This document shows, one piece after another, positions 1 through 7,754 of a stretch of DNA of 14,738 nucleotides. Positions within the stretch are counted from its first letter, which is position 1. The number at the start of each line of letters is the position of its first letter. Position numbers and translations under genes: made by a program. The stretch is from Bacteroidota bacterium (GTDB lineage Bacteria > Bacteroidota > Bacteroidia > Flavobacteriales > Flavobacteriaceae), in NCBI GenBank assembly GCA_024278565.1, contig JAJRSY010000209.1:1-14738 (forward strand), read 5' to 3'. Below the pieces are notes generated by a model. That model searched no databases. It saw nothing but the letters and a program-made list of their open reading frames with translations, and had not been told where the DNA came from.

Positions 1-533
1 ATTGTCGTTGGAGCAGAACCAACTGTCGGCCAAAACGTAACGGAACGGCAACTGGTTGTGGATCACTTGAGCGATCATCTCCCTGAACATCTCGTTCTTG
101 GAAACCTCGCCCTTGCGCTTTTCCTTTCGGGCGACCACCTCGCAATAATGCACGGGCTTGGACACCGGCCTATAGTTTACCGGGCAGCGGACGGCCCCGG
201 CCCCGCTATGGTAAAGACAGTTCAACAGGTCGATGCCCTTGACGTTCCTGCCCTTGCTATGGTCATAGTGATAACAATTGTGCTCGTCCACCTTGCTGTA
301 GGGCTTCTCGATGATGGTGTCGTCGAATATCGGGCAGGCATCCTACGGTACTTCTTTACCAACGGCTTGACCGAAAGCCAAAGCTCCTTGCCACCGTGGG
401 CGGCGCCGCAAAGGTGGCGTGTGATCTTGTCGTGGGAGATATTCCCGTCCAATAGCGAAGAGAGCCCCGTGGCACTGGCCTGCCCAAAACTGCTCAAAAG
501 ATAATCCGTGTACAGATCCTGAATATTTCCCAT
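1..533 (-). pseudogene. DDE transposase, 5' part, frameshifted and cut by the window edge
   Basis: This is the N-terminal part of a DDE transposase that runs off the left edge. Translation from the ATG at 533 gives MGNIQDLYTDYLLSSFG, then SSLLDGNISHDKITR and a stretch ending VKPLVKKY, a typical N-terminus of Bacteroidota DDE elements. Near 345-350 the frame breaks. In the next frame the protein resumes as CPIFDDTIIEKPYSKVDEHN, then YDHSKGRNVKGIDLLN, and finally LADSWFCSND at the edge. The Asp of DDTIIEK and the Asp of LADSW are the probable first two catalytic acids; the final Glu would lie outside. Adding one base in the AGGATG codons restores a continuous reading, so a one-base deletion is the simplest cause. 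A programmed -1 slip further upstream is unlikely because the second frame has a TAG just before the junction. GC content is clearly higher than in the operon to the right, which suggests recent arrival. The family is probably IS701/IS4-like, but this is not certain. The element's end near 540-590 cannot be placed. Confidence 0.82.
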
Positions 534-584
534 AAGGGAAAGTTAGCCCTTTTTAAATCTTTGCGTAACTTGAGTTAATAACTA

Positions 585-899
585 TTATCTCGTCAATGAG
601 TATATGCTCGTGCCTAATGTCGGACAGTCATTTTTTTTTTTTTTGATGGTGGTGTATTGGGTGTTTTCTTTGTGTCTAACAACAAGAAAGACCTCGTTGG
701 TGTCATAATCGTGGGTGCATGTCAAAATTTCAGGAAGTGACTTGGAGTGATAATTTGAAGTGCTCTCCTCTTTTATAGGTTTTTTCAATGCACTTGAATT
801 TATTTGATCTAATATCGTATTGACGATACGCACGGGATGCTTAGAAGGTATTAAATCATCATAAACTCGGCGGGAGTAGACTCTACTGGTCTTGATAAT
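585..899 (-). pseudogene. Decayed N-terminal fragment of an IS1182-type transposase
   Basis: An open minus-strand frame between a TGA at 900-902 and a stop at 585 reads VYDDLIPSKHPVRIVNTILD, then QINSSALKKPIKEESTSNYHSKSL. This matches the well-known start of IS1182-family transposases, whose consensus runs roughly as DELIP..HPVR.VN..ID, then YKGGGTSSYHP.MLLKVL. The conserved GGGTS-YHP segment has become EESTS-NYHS, showing decay. After about residue SL no further similarity is visible, and the frame passes through a 14-base A tract on this strand. No ATG is available; the only early start candidate is the GTG at 833, inside the conserved motif. It is therefore a truncated relic rather than a gene. 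It directly abuts the other transposase remnant, so one element may have inserted into the other. Base composition is like the host, unlike the GC-rich neighbour, which suggests an older insertion. Confidence 0.65.
631..644. repeat. T14 homopolymer tract
   Basis: Fourteen consecutive T residues on the plus strand lie inside the decayed IS1182-type fragment. Tracts of this length are prone to slippage in replication and to sequencing or assembly error, so the length is not reliable. No gene appears to depend on it. Confidence 0.9.
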
Positions 900-920
900 T
901 CATTTCTCATACTACTTTTC

Positions 921-944
921 GAATCATAACTAAAGCTACGATTC
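921..944 (-). terminator. Possible weak terminator hairpin after the epimerase gene
   Basis: Arms 921-928 and 937-944 can form an 8-base-pair stem with one G-U pair and an 8-base loop, starting one base beyond the epimerase stop codon at 946-948. The sequence after it on the minus strand is gaaaagtag rather than a U run, so it is not a standard intrinsic terminator. It may instead protect the 3' end of the operon transcript. Confidence 0.3.
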
Positions 945-945
945 C

Positions 946-2124
946 TTAATCTTCGGATAAATTCTTAAACAATTGATAATTATGAAATAAAGACCTTGGT
1001 ACATGAAAAAAACCTTTCCATTTTCCTCCTTTAATAGTTAACAAGGGTTCGCCTTGTCGGTTAAGATAACCATACCATTCTCCATGTTTTTTATCAGGAA
1101 AATGACTCCAAGTATAGTTGTGAACTTTCTCATACCATTCCCCACATCTTTTATCACCTGTTAGTGAATAAGCTTTTAGCAATGTAACTAAAGCTTCTAA
1201 ATGTACCCACCACAATTTTTGATCCCATTCTAATGATAATGGCGGTTTTGCTTTACTATCCATAAAATAGAAAATTCCACCAAATTCTTTATCCCAACCA
1301 AATTCCAGCGTAGCCAGTACAACGTCAATAGCTTGTTGTATAAGGTCTTTTCTCCCTAATTCAGCAGCAAGATCCATAACAAAGCCCATACCTTCTATAC
1401 CATGGCCGGGGTTTATCAACCTTCCTTCAAAAGAATCTAGATCTTCACCATTTACCAACACATTTTCTTTAATAAGCAACAGGTCCGTATCAAGAAAAGA
1501 AGTCATAATTTCATTTAAGAAAGATTCAGAATATTCATTAAAACTATTGTCGCCAAGCATCCATTTGAGCTCTAAAGTCAAGTTTGCCAAAATCATAGGT
1601 AAACTAAATGATTTTAAAGGTCTGTTTTGATGAATAGTTTTGTTGTAAATTCCTTTAGGGTTATCTTGTCTTGCTAAAATATTTTGGTAAGTAGTGAGAG
1701 ATATCTGTTTGCATTCTCCGTTACCAGTTGCATATGCATATGCTCCAAAAGCCAAAGCTGCAAAACAATCAGAAAATATATTATAAGGTTGTGTTAAAGG
1801 ACTGCCATCTCTTCTTAAAGAAAAATACCAATTTCCGTTCTTGTCTCTTCCATGCTTTTTTAAGAAATCAATACCATGCTTTGCTATGGTTATCCATTCT
1901 TTATTTTCCCCATGCTTATTGTACAACATAGAAAATGTCCAAACTTGTCTTGCCTGTAACCAAATAAATTTATCGGTATCATAGACATTTCCTTTTTTAT
2001 CTAAACAGGTAAAATAACCACCAAATTCTGTATCAATAGAATTGTTTTCCCAAAAAGGAATTACATTATTGAATAATTCGTTTTTGTATAATAATTCGTA
2101 TTCGTCAAATTTTTCATTCATCAT
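946..2124 (-). CDS. N-acylglucosamine 2-epimerase (AGE/RnBP family)
   Basis: This is a cytoplasmic (alpha/alpha)6-barrel epimerase expected to interconvert N-acetylglucosamine and N-acetylmannosamine. The 392-residue length fits the family. WLQARQVW at about residues 55-62 matches the RnBP signature. The two histidines known to be catalytic in animal AGE are recognisable in NPGHGIEG (His about 241) and FFHVPR (His about 374). HGEWYGYLNRQGEPLLTIKG (about 347-366) and EWDQKLWW also match vertebrate RnBP closely. That argues for a true AGE rather than a cellobiose 2-epimerase or YihS-type isomerase, although the exact sugar is inferred. It is the last gene of the operon and overlaps the end of the symporter gene. 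I chose the ATG at 2124; an in-frame GTG at 2130 and an ATG at 2121 are alternatives. There is no signal peptide. An N-acyl hexosamine epimerase here implies that the operon handles GlcNAc or ManNAc at some step. Confidence 0.9.
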   Translation of the reverse strand: MMNEKFDEYELLYKNELFNNVIPFWENNSIDTEFGGYFTCLDKKGNVYDTDKFIWLQARQVWTFSMLYNKHGENKEWITIAKHGIDFLKKHGRDKNGNWYFSLRRDGSPLTQPYNIFSDCFAALAFGAYAYATGNGECKQISLTTYQNILARQDNPKGIYNKTIHQNRPLKSFSLPMILANLTLELKWMLGDNSFNEYSESFLNEIMTSFLDTDLLLIKENVLVNGEDLDSFEGRLINPGHGIEGMGFVMDLAAELGRKDLIQQAIDVVLATLEFGWDKEFGGIFYFMDSKAKPPLSLEWDQKLWWVHLEALVTLLKAYSLTGDKRCGEWYEKVHNYTWSHFPDKKHGEWYGYLNRQGEPLLTIKGGKWKGFFHVPRSLFHNYQLFKNLSED

Positions 2125-3940
2125 TTTCACTAGTATAATTTTTAAATAAAAATCTAAATGCTAATCCAGAAATCATAGAAATTATTCCTGCATAAATAGC
2201 AGTATTCCATTGTGCGATATACAAACTATTAAAACTAATAGTTCCAGATGAAATTGCAATAGCGCCGACGATGGCTATAGCAATACCTATGATTACTTTT
2301 CTTGGTTTAGAAGGTTTTGAAATTCCTGCTTTCTGTGGAATATCGCCCCACCATCCCATTGGTCTTGCTCTTTTATAAAATGCTATCAATTTCTCTTCAG
2401 GCTCAGGTTCGGTCGACAGTGCAACAGAGACCCAGAATATAAATGTTATTGCCATTGAGGCGAGTACTACGATGTAAGCGGTATCATCTCCGTAATCGAG
2501 AAAATATTCAAAAACAATAAATTTGTTGATGATGAATATGATCGGCCCACCAAAAGAAGCTGCCAATCTAGCCTTTGCATTAAACCGCCACCACCACCAT
2601 TGCGCCCAATTTGCAGTGAGTTCTGCCGAAGAAATACCCAACATAAAAATAGCGATATCAATAACATTTTCAGCTTTTACAGCTACAATAACGGCCAAAA
2701 CGACAATAATGGCAGCAACATACCTTCCTATGGCCAAATAGTGTTTTTCAGTTGCATTTTTAACAAAAAGACGTTTGTAAACATCGTTTACAAAAACCTG
2801 AGCCCCAAAATTCATATTTGAACTTATGGTAGACATTACCGATGCCAAAATTCCACTTACCGCCAATCCTAAAAGCCCCGTGGGCAAATATTCATTGAGC
2901 AGCATTCCATAGGCTAGTTCTTTATTGATGGTGCCATCGTGCAGGCCTGGCCATTTTACCATCGCACCCAATGCGGGCAAGGTCAATAAGGTAAGCATAA
3001 GAAAGAGTGTTATCTCAGCCCAGATATACATTTTAGATGCTTCTTTTTCATTTTTGCAAGAAAGAATTCGCTGGCCTTCCATGGCACCTGACATGGGAGC
3101 CACATCACCACCATAACCTACAGATGAGCCTACCACCCATGCAATGATTCCGATCATACCTAATAGTTCATGGCTTTTGGGAGGATGCCAACTCACAACA
3201 CCTTCTCCAAATTGGTTCAATAGGGCATTTTTTAATCCTATAGTTCCATTTATAATACCTTCTCCGCTACTAAAATCTTGAAGTACAAGATACATCAATA
3301 CGAATGAGCTGATAATAATGATGGATGTTTGAAAAAAATCAGAGATCACTACACCGATATAGCCTGACAATAGTACATAGAAAAGTACAATAGGTATGAT
3401 GATAGCAAAAGTTGTCATCATATCCCAACCTAAAAGAGGTAAAGCGATTTTATGCAATCCTAAAAGCCCTGCACCGGTCCAAGCGACTACAGAGATAAAG
3501 GCACTTCGAACGGCGACCCAACTACGAACGATTACTGCGGGATTGCCCGAAAATCGGATTTCATAAAATTCTGGAGAGGTGATTAGTTTAAGTCTTCTCC
3601 ATAATACAGCAAACAATACAGCACCTATCATTAAGGCAATACTAAACCTACTGATATACCACCAATAGATAAAAGCCCCGGTAATTACGGTCATTCCGCT
3701 GTATGCTGGTGCTACATCGGTATTCATGCTGGTTGCGGCATAAGAAATTCCGTTCAACCAACCTGGTATTTTACGTCCGCCCAAAAAATAACTTTCTGTA
3801 TCGGTACCCGCTTTTTTCGTTATTTTCATAAACAGGGCAAAACCAACCAATACCAACAGATATACAATTATTATGATATAGTCTATTTCAACTAAAGAAG
3901 AGTGTGGTATATTAATCGATAAAAGTTTCAACTTTATCAA
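2114..3940 (-). CDS. Sodium:solute symporter (SSS family), probable sugar importer
   Basis: This is an inner-membrane, sodium-coupled permease of the SSS/SGLT family, 608 residues with about 14 or 15 hydrophobic helices. The first helix (about 18-38, IDYIIIIVYLLVLVGFALFM) is followed by SYFLGGRKIPGWLNGISYAA, the classic SSS signature after helix 1. The protein is longer than the usual 500 or so residues because of a loop and extra C-terminal helices, as in several Bacteroidota SSS carriers found with glycoside hydrolase genes. No ATG precedes helix 1. The best start is the TTG at 3940, which overlaps the TGA of the GH2 gene (TTGA) and suggests translational coupling. It sits between the GH2 hydrolase and the hexosamine epimerase, so its cargo is probably a product of the former or a substrate of the latter. 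Specificity cannot be read from sequence; sialic acid, hexosamine and neutral hexose are all possible. Confidence 0.9.
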   Translation of the reverse strand: MIKLKLLSINIPHSSLVEIDYIIIIVYLLVLVGFALFMKITKKAGTDTESYFLGGRKIPGWLNGISYAATSMNTDVAPAYSGMTVITGAFIYWWYISRFSIALMIGAVLFAVLWRRLKLITSPEFYEIRFSGNPAVIVRSWVAVRSAFISVVAWTGAGLLGLHKIALPLLGWDMMTTFAIIIPIVLFYVLLSGYIGVVISDFFQTSIIIISSFVLMYLVLQDFSSGEGIINGTIGLKNALLNQFGEGVVSWHPPKSHELLGMIGIIAWVVGSSVGYGGDVAPMSGAMEGQRILSCKNEKEASKMYIWAEITLFLMLTLLTLPALGAMVKWPGLHDGTINKELAYGMLLNEYLPTGLLGLAVSGILASVMSTISSNMNFGAQVFVNDVYKRLFVKNATEKHYLAIGRYVAAIIVVLAVIVAVKAENVIDIAIFMLGISSAELTANWAQWWWWRFNAKARLAASFGGPIIFIINKFIVFEYFLDYGDDTAYIVVLASMAITFIFWVSVALSTEPEPEEKLIAFYKRARPMGWWGDIPQKAGISKPSKPRKVIIGIAIAIVGAIAISSGTISFNSLYIAQWNTAIYAGIISMISGLAFRFLFKNYTSENDE

Positions 3941-6825
3941 TTTATATCTGTAATTACAATTGGTTCTTTTCCATCAAGATCTGCTTTTGTAAATCGCGCT
4001 GTGAGTACTTTTTCTTCTCCGGGCAATAAAGTAAAGAAATTATCGCTCCAAATGGTAGGTAATATTTCTTCACCGTCTTTTCCTTTTGTGACCATTAGCC
4101 TGTTCATAAAAGCAAGTCCTTTTGTAGTGTTTTTTGCTTTCACTTTGGCCACTATCTCGGTATCCTCATCAATAAATTCACAGTTTAAATCCAGCTTGAC
4201 CCTTTTTAGGGATGACAGATCCGTATGGTCTACTCTTTTAGCATATTCTTTACTGTCGACCCCAGCTCTTTTTACTGCCTCATAAACTTTATCATCAACA
4301 CCTTTTGCTGAAGAAAACCAATAAAAATTTTCCGAAATTTCTTTCCCGTTTTTTTCGTTTAAAGTAAGTTTGATAAAATAGGTTCCGCTTATCCCTTTTA
4401 TTTCCGGCACATTAAAAAGTTCTTTATAGCGATCTTCGCCAATATTGAATAAAGTATCCTTTTCCCATTTTACGTTCAAGTCAAAATCATAAACTTTAAC
4501 ACCTGCTTTTAGGTCATCAAATTTTTTGTGCTGTGCATTTATAATGGAAACTTTAAAATCTTGCTCATTTAGCTGTATATGTACGGGCTCCAGTGCTTTT
4601 TTCGTGAAATAATAGGCAGATGTCGGGTTTAGGAACCAATCATAAAGTTGCCATACAACAGTTGGCCAGGTTGAATTAAGTTTCCAAAGCATTACGCCCT
4701 GTGTAATATCCCACATACGATGGTTGGCTGCTTCGTACATTGCCCTATAGCTGCCAGCATTTATATACTGTGCTTTTCTGATATAATCTTTAGCAGTAGT
4801 AGGTGTTCCAAACCTTGAGCGCAAGGCTACATCATAAGGTCTGTACACATAGCTGTGGCCGTCAACATCGTCCCAAGCGCCGTGATGTGCCCAGTTTTTA
4901 TCCAAAGGGTAAATATCGTTTTTTTCCCCCTCCCCTAAATCAAAAATAAATTTTTTCATACTAGTATAGGTTGGTACTGAAGGAACGCCCATTTCGTTTC
5001 TGAACATTTGCTGATGCACTTTGTTCACCATATCGAAATAATACCTGTGCGGATACCAAGTGTAATCAGGGGCTCCTTCATCTGTCATTCCCGTTGGCAG
5101 GTCTTTTCTCATATATGGCGTTAGTTTATCTACATCCCATCCATAGCTCGTTGTTGGAACGAATGGTCTGGTTTTATCCATTTCAAGAATCAGGTTACGT
5201 ACTGGTTCATAAATTTCCTCTCTTATTATTGTTTCACATTGAAAAGTCCACATAGATAAACTTGGGTGATTTCTGTACCTTTTTATAATGTCTTCGGCAT
5301 CCCTTATTGCCAGATCTGCATCTTCAGGATTGTTGAACAGGTCTGTTCCAGGGTAGCTGGTCCAGCATTGGTAAAAAGTTTCCCACATAAGCAACCCATA
5401 CTTGTCGTAAGTTTCCATTATATGTGATGGGGGTGAGGGCATATCCTCATTGGCCAAAATATTTACATTTGCATTTGCCAATAAGCGAGCTTCACCGTAC
5501 ATTCTTTTTTTATTCATATCCAACATCATATCTGGCTGTAACCAGCCCCCTCTTAAAAAGATACGTTTTCCGTTCACATAAAAAGTTCGTCCAAATTCAC
5601 CATCGATTTCTTTAACATCAGATGTTATTGTACGAATTCCGAACATGGTGTTTTCTATGTCAGAAACAATTCCATCAACCTCAAAAGTCAGTTTTAAATT
5701 ATGAAGATATTGCAGCCCATAATTATTTGGCCACCATAAATATGGGTTTTTAATAGCAAGTTGAGGTAAGTCTGTTGAATTCATACTTGCCGTTATCGTT
5801 TTTCCGGCAGGAATTTCAACTTCTTTTTCAAAAGAAATGGTTTCCATATTACCTGGCCTAGTTTTTTTATAGGTATAAAAATCCACTTCTTTGATCATAT
5901 CGATACTTCCTTTTAAAATACCTTTTACCAGAACATTGGATGCGTTTCTTAATTCTGTTGTTACAGATATATCGGCAGAAGTGGTATCAGGAAGATTAAG
6001 GTCAGTTACAATATAAGGGTCTATAATATCTATGGCATTTGTATAGGTCAAGAACACATCTTGATAAATACCCATATTACGGTCTCTTACTACTGGTGCA
6101 CAGTCCCATCCCGCTGAAAATTTTAGTGTCGCATCTTTAAAAATTTCTTTCCCTTGACCTCTTGGATGTCCAAAAACATCGAGCTGCCTTCCAGGTATGG
6201 CATTGCCGGTATTGTCCACTTGATGTATTTTTACCGCCAAGATATTTTTTCCGTTTTTATTTACTTTATCGGTTACATCAAACTTGAAGCGTGTAAACAT
6301 ACCTACCATATCATTATGGTCAGCAACTTTTTTGCCGTTCAGCCAAACATCTGCCCGATAATTGATACCATCAAAATTAAGCCAGGTTCTTTTTCCTTGA
6401 TTTGATTCTTGTACCTCAAATTCCGTTCTAAACCAGTATGGGTCCTTAAATGGGTTTGGAATTCCCTTTAAATGTGTAAAACCTTCCAGCTCAAATCGTT
6501 TGTTCATATCATCATTGGCATCGGGTATTTTAAAATTGTTGAGATCGAAATGGGGATCTGGGTATATCTTTGCTTTTACCAAAGCTCTTAAAACGGTAGT
6601 TGGAACTTCTATATCCAACCATTTGTCGCTGTTGAAATCTACAGAAGATATAGAAGCATCCGCATCAGGTACCTGGGTGGACGCTTCTAACTTCCATTCT
6701 TTTAAAATTTGTTTCTGAAAAGTTTCAGTGATATTGTCAACAGGTGTATCAGAGGTTGGGCTTGCACAAGATAGAACGACAATGGCGACTATGGCCAATA
6801 ATAGGGCAGATTTGATTTTATTCAT
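3937..6825 (-). CDS. GH2 family lipoprotein glycosidase, exo-beta-glucosaminidase/beta-mannosidase-like
   Basis: This is a 962-residue, surface or periplasmic lipoprotein expected to remove a terminal beta-linked sugar. The start MNKIKSALLLAIVAIVVLSC is a lipoprotein signal with the lipidated Cys at 20. The ATG at 6825 overlaps the ROK stop as ATGA; longer in-frame starts run into the ROK gene and would bury the signal peptide. An N-terminal sugar-binding jelly roll includes PYWFRTEFEV and WLNFDGINYRADVWLNGKKV (about 109-145). Immunoglobulin-like modules follow, then the TIM barrel with FYVNGKRIFLRGGWLQPDMM (about 395-414), which resembles the GGW-PD segment of exo-beta-D-glucosaminidases and plant endo-beta-mannosidases. 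The candidate acid/base Glu is at about 511 in FQCET and the nucleophile Glu at about 591 in FRNEMG. The residue before the acid/base is Cys, where most GH2 enzymes have Asn. A C-terminal beta domain completes it. The GH2 assignment is secure; the substrate is inferred. Confidence 0.9.
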   Translation of the reverse strand: MNKIKSALLLAIVAIVVLSCASPTSDTPVDNITETFQKQILKEWKLEASTQVPDADASISSVDFNSDKWLDIEVPTTVLRALVKAKIYPDPHFDLNNFKIPDANDDMNKRFELEGFTHLKGIPNPFKDPYWFRTEFEVQESNQGKRTWLNFDGINYRADVWLNGKKVADHNDMVGMFTRFKFDVTDKVNKNGKNILAVKIHQVDNTGNAIPGRQLDVFGHPRGQGKEIFKDATLKFSAGWDCAPVVRDRNMGIYQDVFLTYTNAIDIIDPYIVTDLNLPDTTSADISVTTELRNASNVLVKGILKGSIDMIKEVDFYTYKKTRPGNMETISFEKEVEIPAGKTITASMNSTDLPQLAIKNPYLWWPNNYGLQYLHNLKLTFEVDGIVSDIENTMFGIRTITSDVKEIDGEFGRTFYVNGKRIFLRGGWLQPDMMLDMNKKRMYGEARLLANANVNILANEDMPSPPSHIMETYDKYGLLMWETFYQCWTSYPGTDLFNNPEDADLAIRDAEDIIKRYRNHPSLSMWTFQCETIIREEIYEPVRNLILEMDKTRPFVPTTSYGWDVDKLTPYMRKDLPTGMTDEGAPDYTWYPHRYYFDMVNKVHQQMFRNEMGVPSVPTYTSMKKFIFDLGEGEKNDIYPLDKNWAHHGAWDDVDGHSYVYRPYDVALRSRFGTPTTAKDYIRKAQYINAGSYRAMYEAANHRMWDITQGVMLWKLNSTWPTVVWQLYDWFLNPTSAYYFTKKALEPVHIQLNEQDFKVSIINAQHKKFDDLKAGVKVYDFDLNVKWEKDTLFNIGEDRYKELFNVPEIKGISGTYFIKLTLNEKNGKEISENFYWFSSAKGVDDKVYEAVKRAGVDSKEYAKRVDHTDLSSLKRVKLDLNCEFIDEDTEIVAKVKAKNTTKGLAFMNRLMVTKGKDGEEILPTIWSDNFFTLLPGEEKVLTARFTKADLDGKEPIVITDIN

Positions 6826-7754
6826 GATTTTGAGTGTTTTTGTATTTGTTTGTTGGACCCTTCCGCATTTTTCAACACTAAACAAGCAGCACCTATAAAA
6901 CCTGCATGATCACCTAAATTAGCAATGGCTATTTTTGTTTTTTGAGCGGGTTCTGGACATATTCGTTTTCTTAAGTGTTTATCTAAAGAGGGCATAAAAA
7001 ATTTATGCGCATTTGAAATTGAGCCACCTAGTATAACAAGTTCAGGGTCTATTAAATTGATCGACCAAGAAATTGGGACAGCCAAATGTTTTCCAAATTC
7101 TTTCCATGTTTGTATTGCATTTGTATCGCCATTTTTTGCGAGTTCAAAAATATTTTCAGAAGAGTTTTCTTTTCCTGAAATAGATTTATATAATTTAGTT
7201 ACACCTTCACCTGAAATATAATCTTCAATAATACCTGATCGGTAGGGTGAAGGCCAAATTTCCCCTGCAGTACCGGTTGACCCATTTAGTATCTTTTCAT
7301 CCAATATTATAGCACATCCAATACCTGTGCCCAATGTAAAACCAACAACATTTTTTTTGTTGGAAGCACTACCAAAAATGGTTTCGCCATAAATTAAACA
7401 GTTGGCATCATTGTTCATAAAGACCGGAACGTTAAAATAATTTCCAATGGTCTTACGTAAGGGAAAAAAGTTCATTGTAGGCAATTGTGGACATTCAAGT
7501 ATGGTGCCTTCATTGATGCTTAAAGGGCCTGTAGAGCCTATTCCTATGCCCAAAACATCGGTAATGTTCCTATTTAAGCTTTTTAATACACTTTCAACGG
7601 AATCGGTGATTTTTTTTATGATCTTTTCTGAAGGATCATTGCCTTCAGTTAACAGTTTAACAGGTATGCCAAGAACCTCACCATTTAAAGCGATAGCGCC
7701 TACCATGATTTTTGTGCCACCTAAATCAATTCCTAAGACAATCTTATTTTTCAA
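6822..7754 (-). CDS. ROK family sugar kinase lacking the zinc motif
   Basis: This is a cytoplasmic ATP-dependent sugar kinase, about 310 residues, the normal ROK length. The phosphate-binding LGIDLGGTK sits at the N-terminus, the probable catalytic Asp in NNDAN (about 116), and a second nucleotide-binding loop in TLGTGIGCA (about 140-148). After GTAGEI the usual GH and CxCGxxGCxE zinc-binding segment is replaced by WPSPYRSGIIEDYISG. The protein therefore belongs to a zinc-less ROK branch and is a kinase rather than a NagC/Mlc-type repressor; there is no N-terminal helix-turn-helix. There is no ATG near the start. TTG at 7754 gives MKNKIVLGIDLGG, and TTG at 7760 is an alternative; both overlap the end of the permease gene. 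The gene lies between a permease and a glycosidase, beside a hexosamine-phosphate enzyme, so glucosamine, GlcNAc or ManNAc is the likely substrate, with glucose or mannose as alternatives. Confidence 0.88.
   Translation of the reverse strand: MKNKIVLGIDLGGTKIMVGAIALNGEVLGIPVKLLTEGNDPSEKIIKKITDSVESVLKSLNRNITDVLGIGIGSTGPLSINEGTILECPQLPTMNFFPLRKTIGNYFNVPVFMNNDANCLIYGETIFGSASNKKNVVGFTLGTGIGCAIILDEKILNGSTGTAGEIWPSPYRSGIIEDYISGEGVTKLYKSISGKENSSENIFELAKNGDTNAIQTWKEFGKHLAVPISWSINLIDPELVILGGSISNAHKFFMPSLDKHLRKRICPEPAQKTKIAIANLGDHAGFIGAACLVLKNAEGSNKQIQKHSKS

Noticed and set aside
58..504. 148-codon plus-strand open frame
   Set aside because: It is antisense to the frameshifted transposase, whose conserved motifs on the minus strand explain the region.
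6826..6885. Upstream extension of the GH2 gene to 6885
   Set aside because: It would overlap the ROK gene by 64 bases and place 20 residues before a clear lipoprotein signal; the ATGA start at 6825 fits better.
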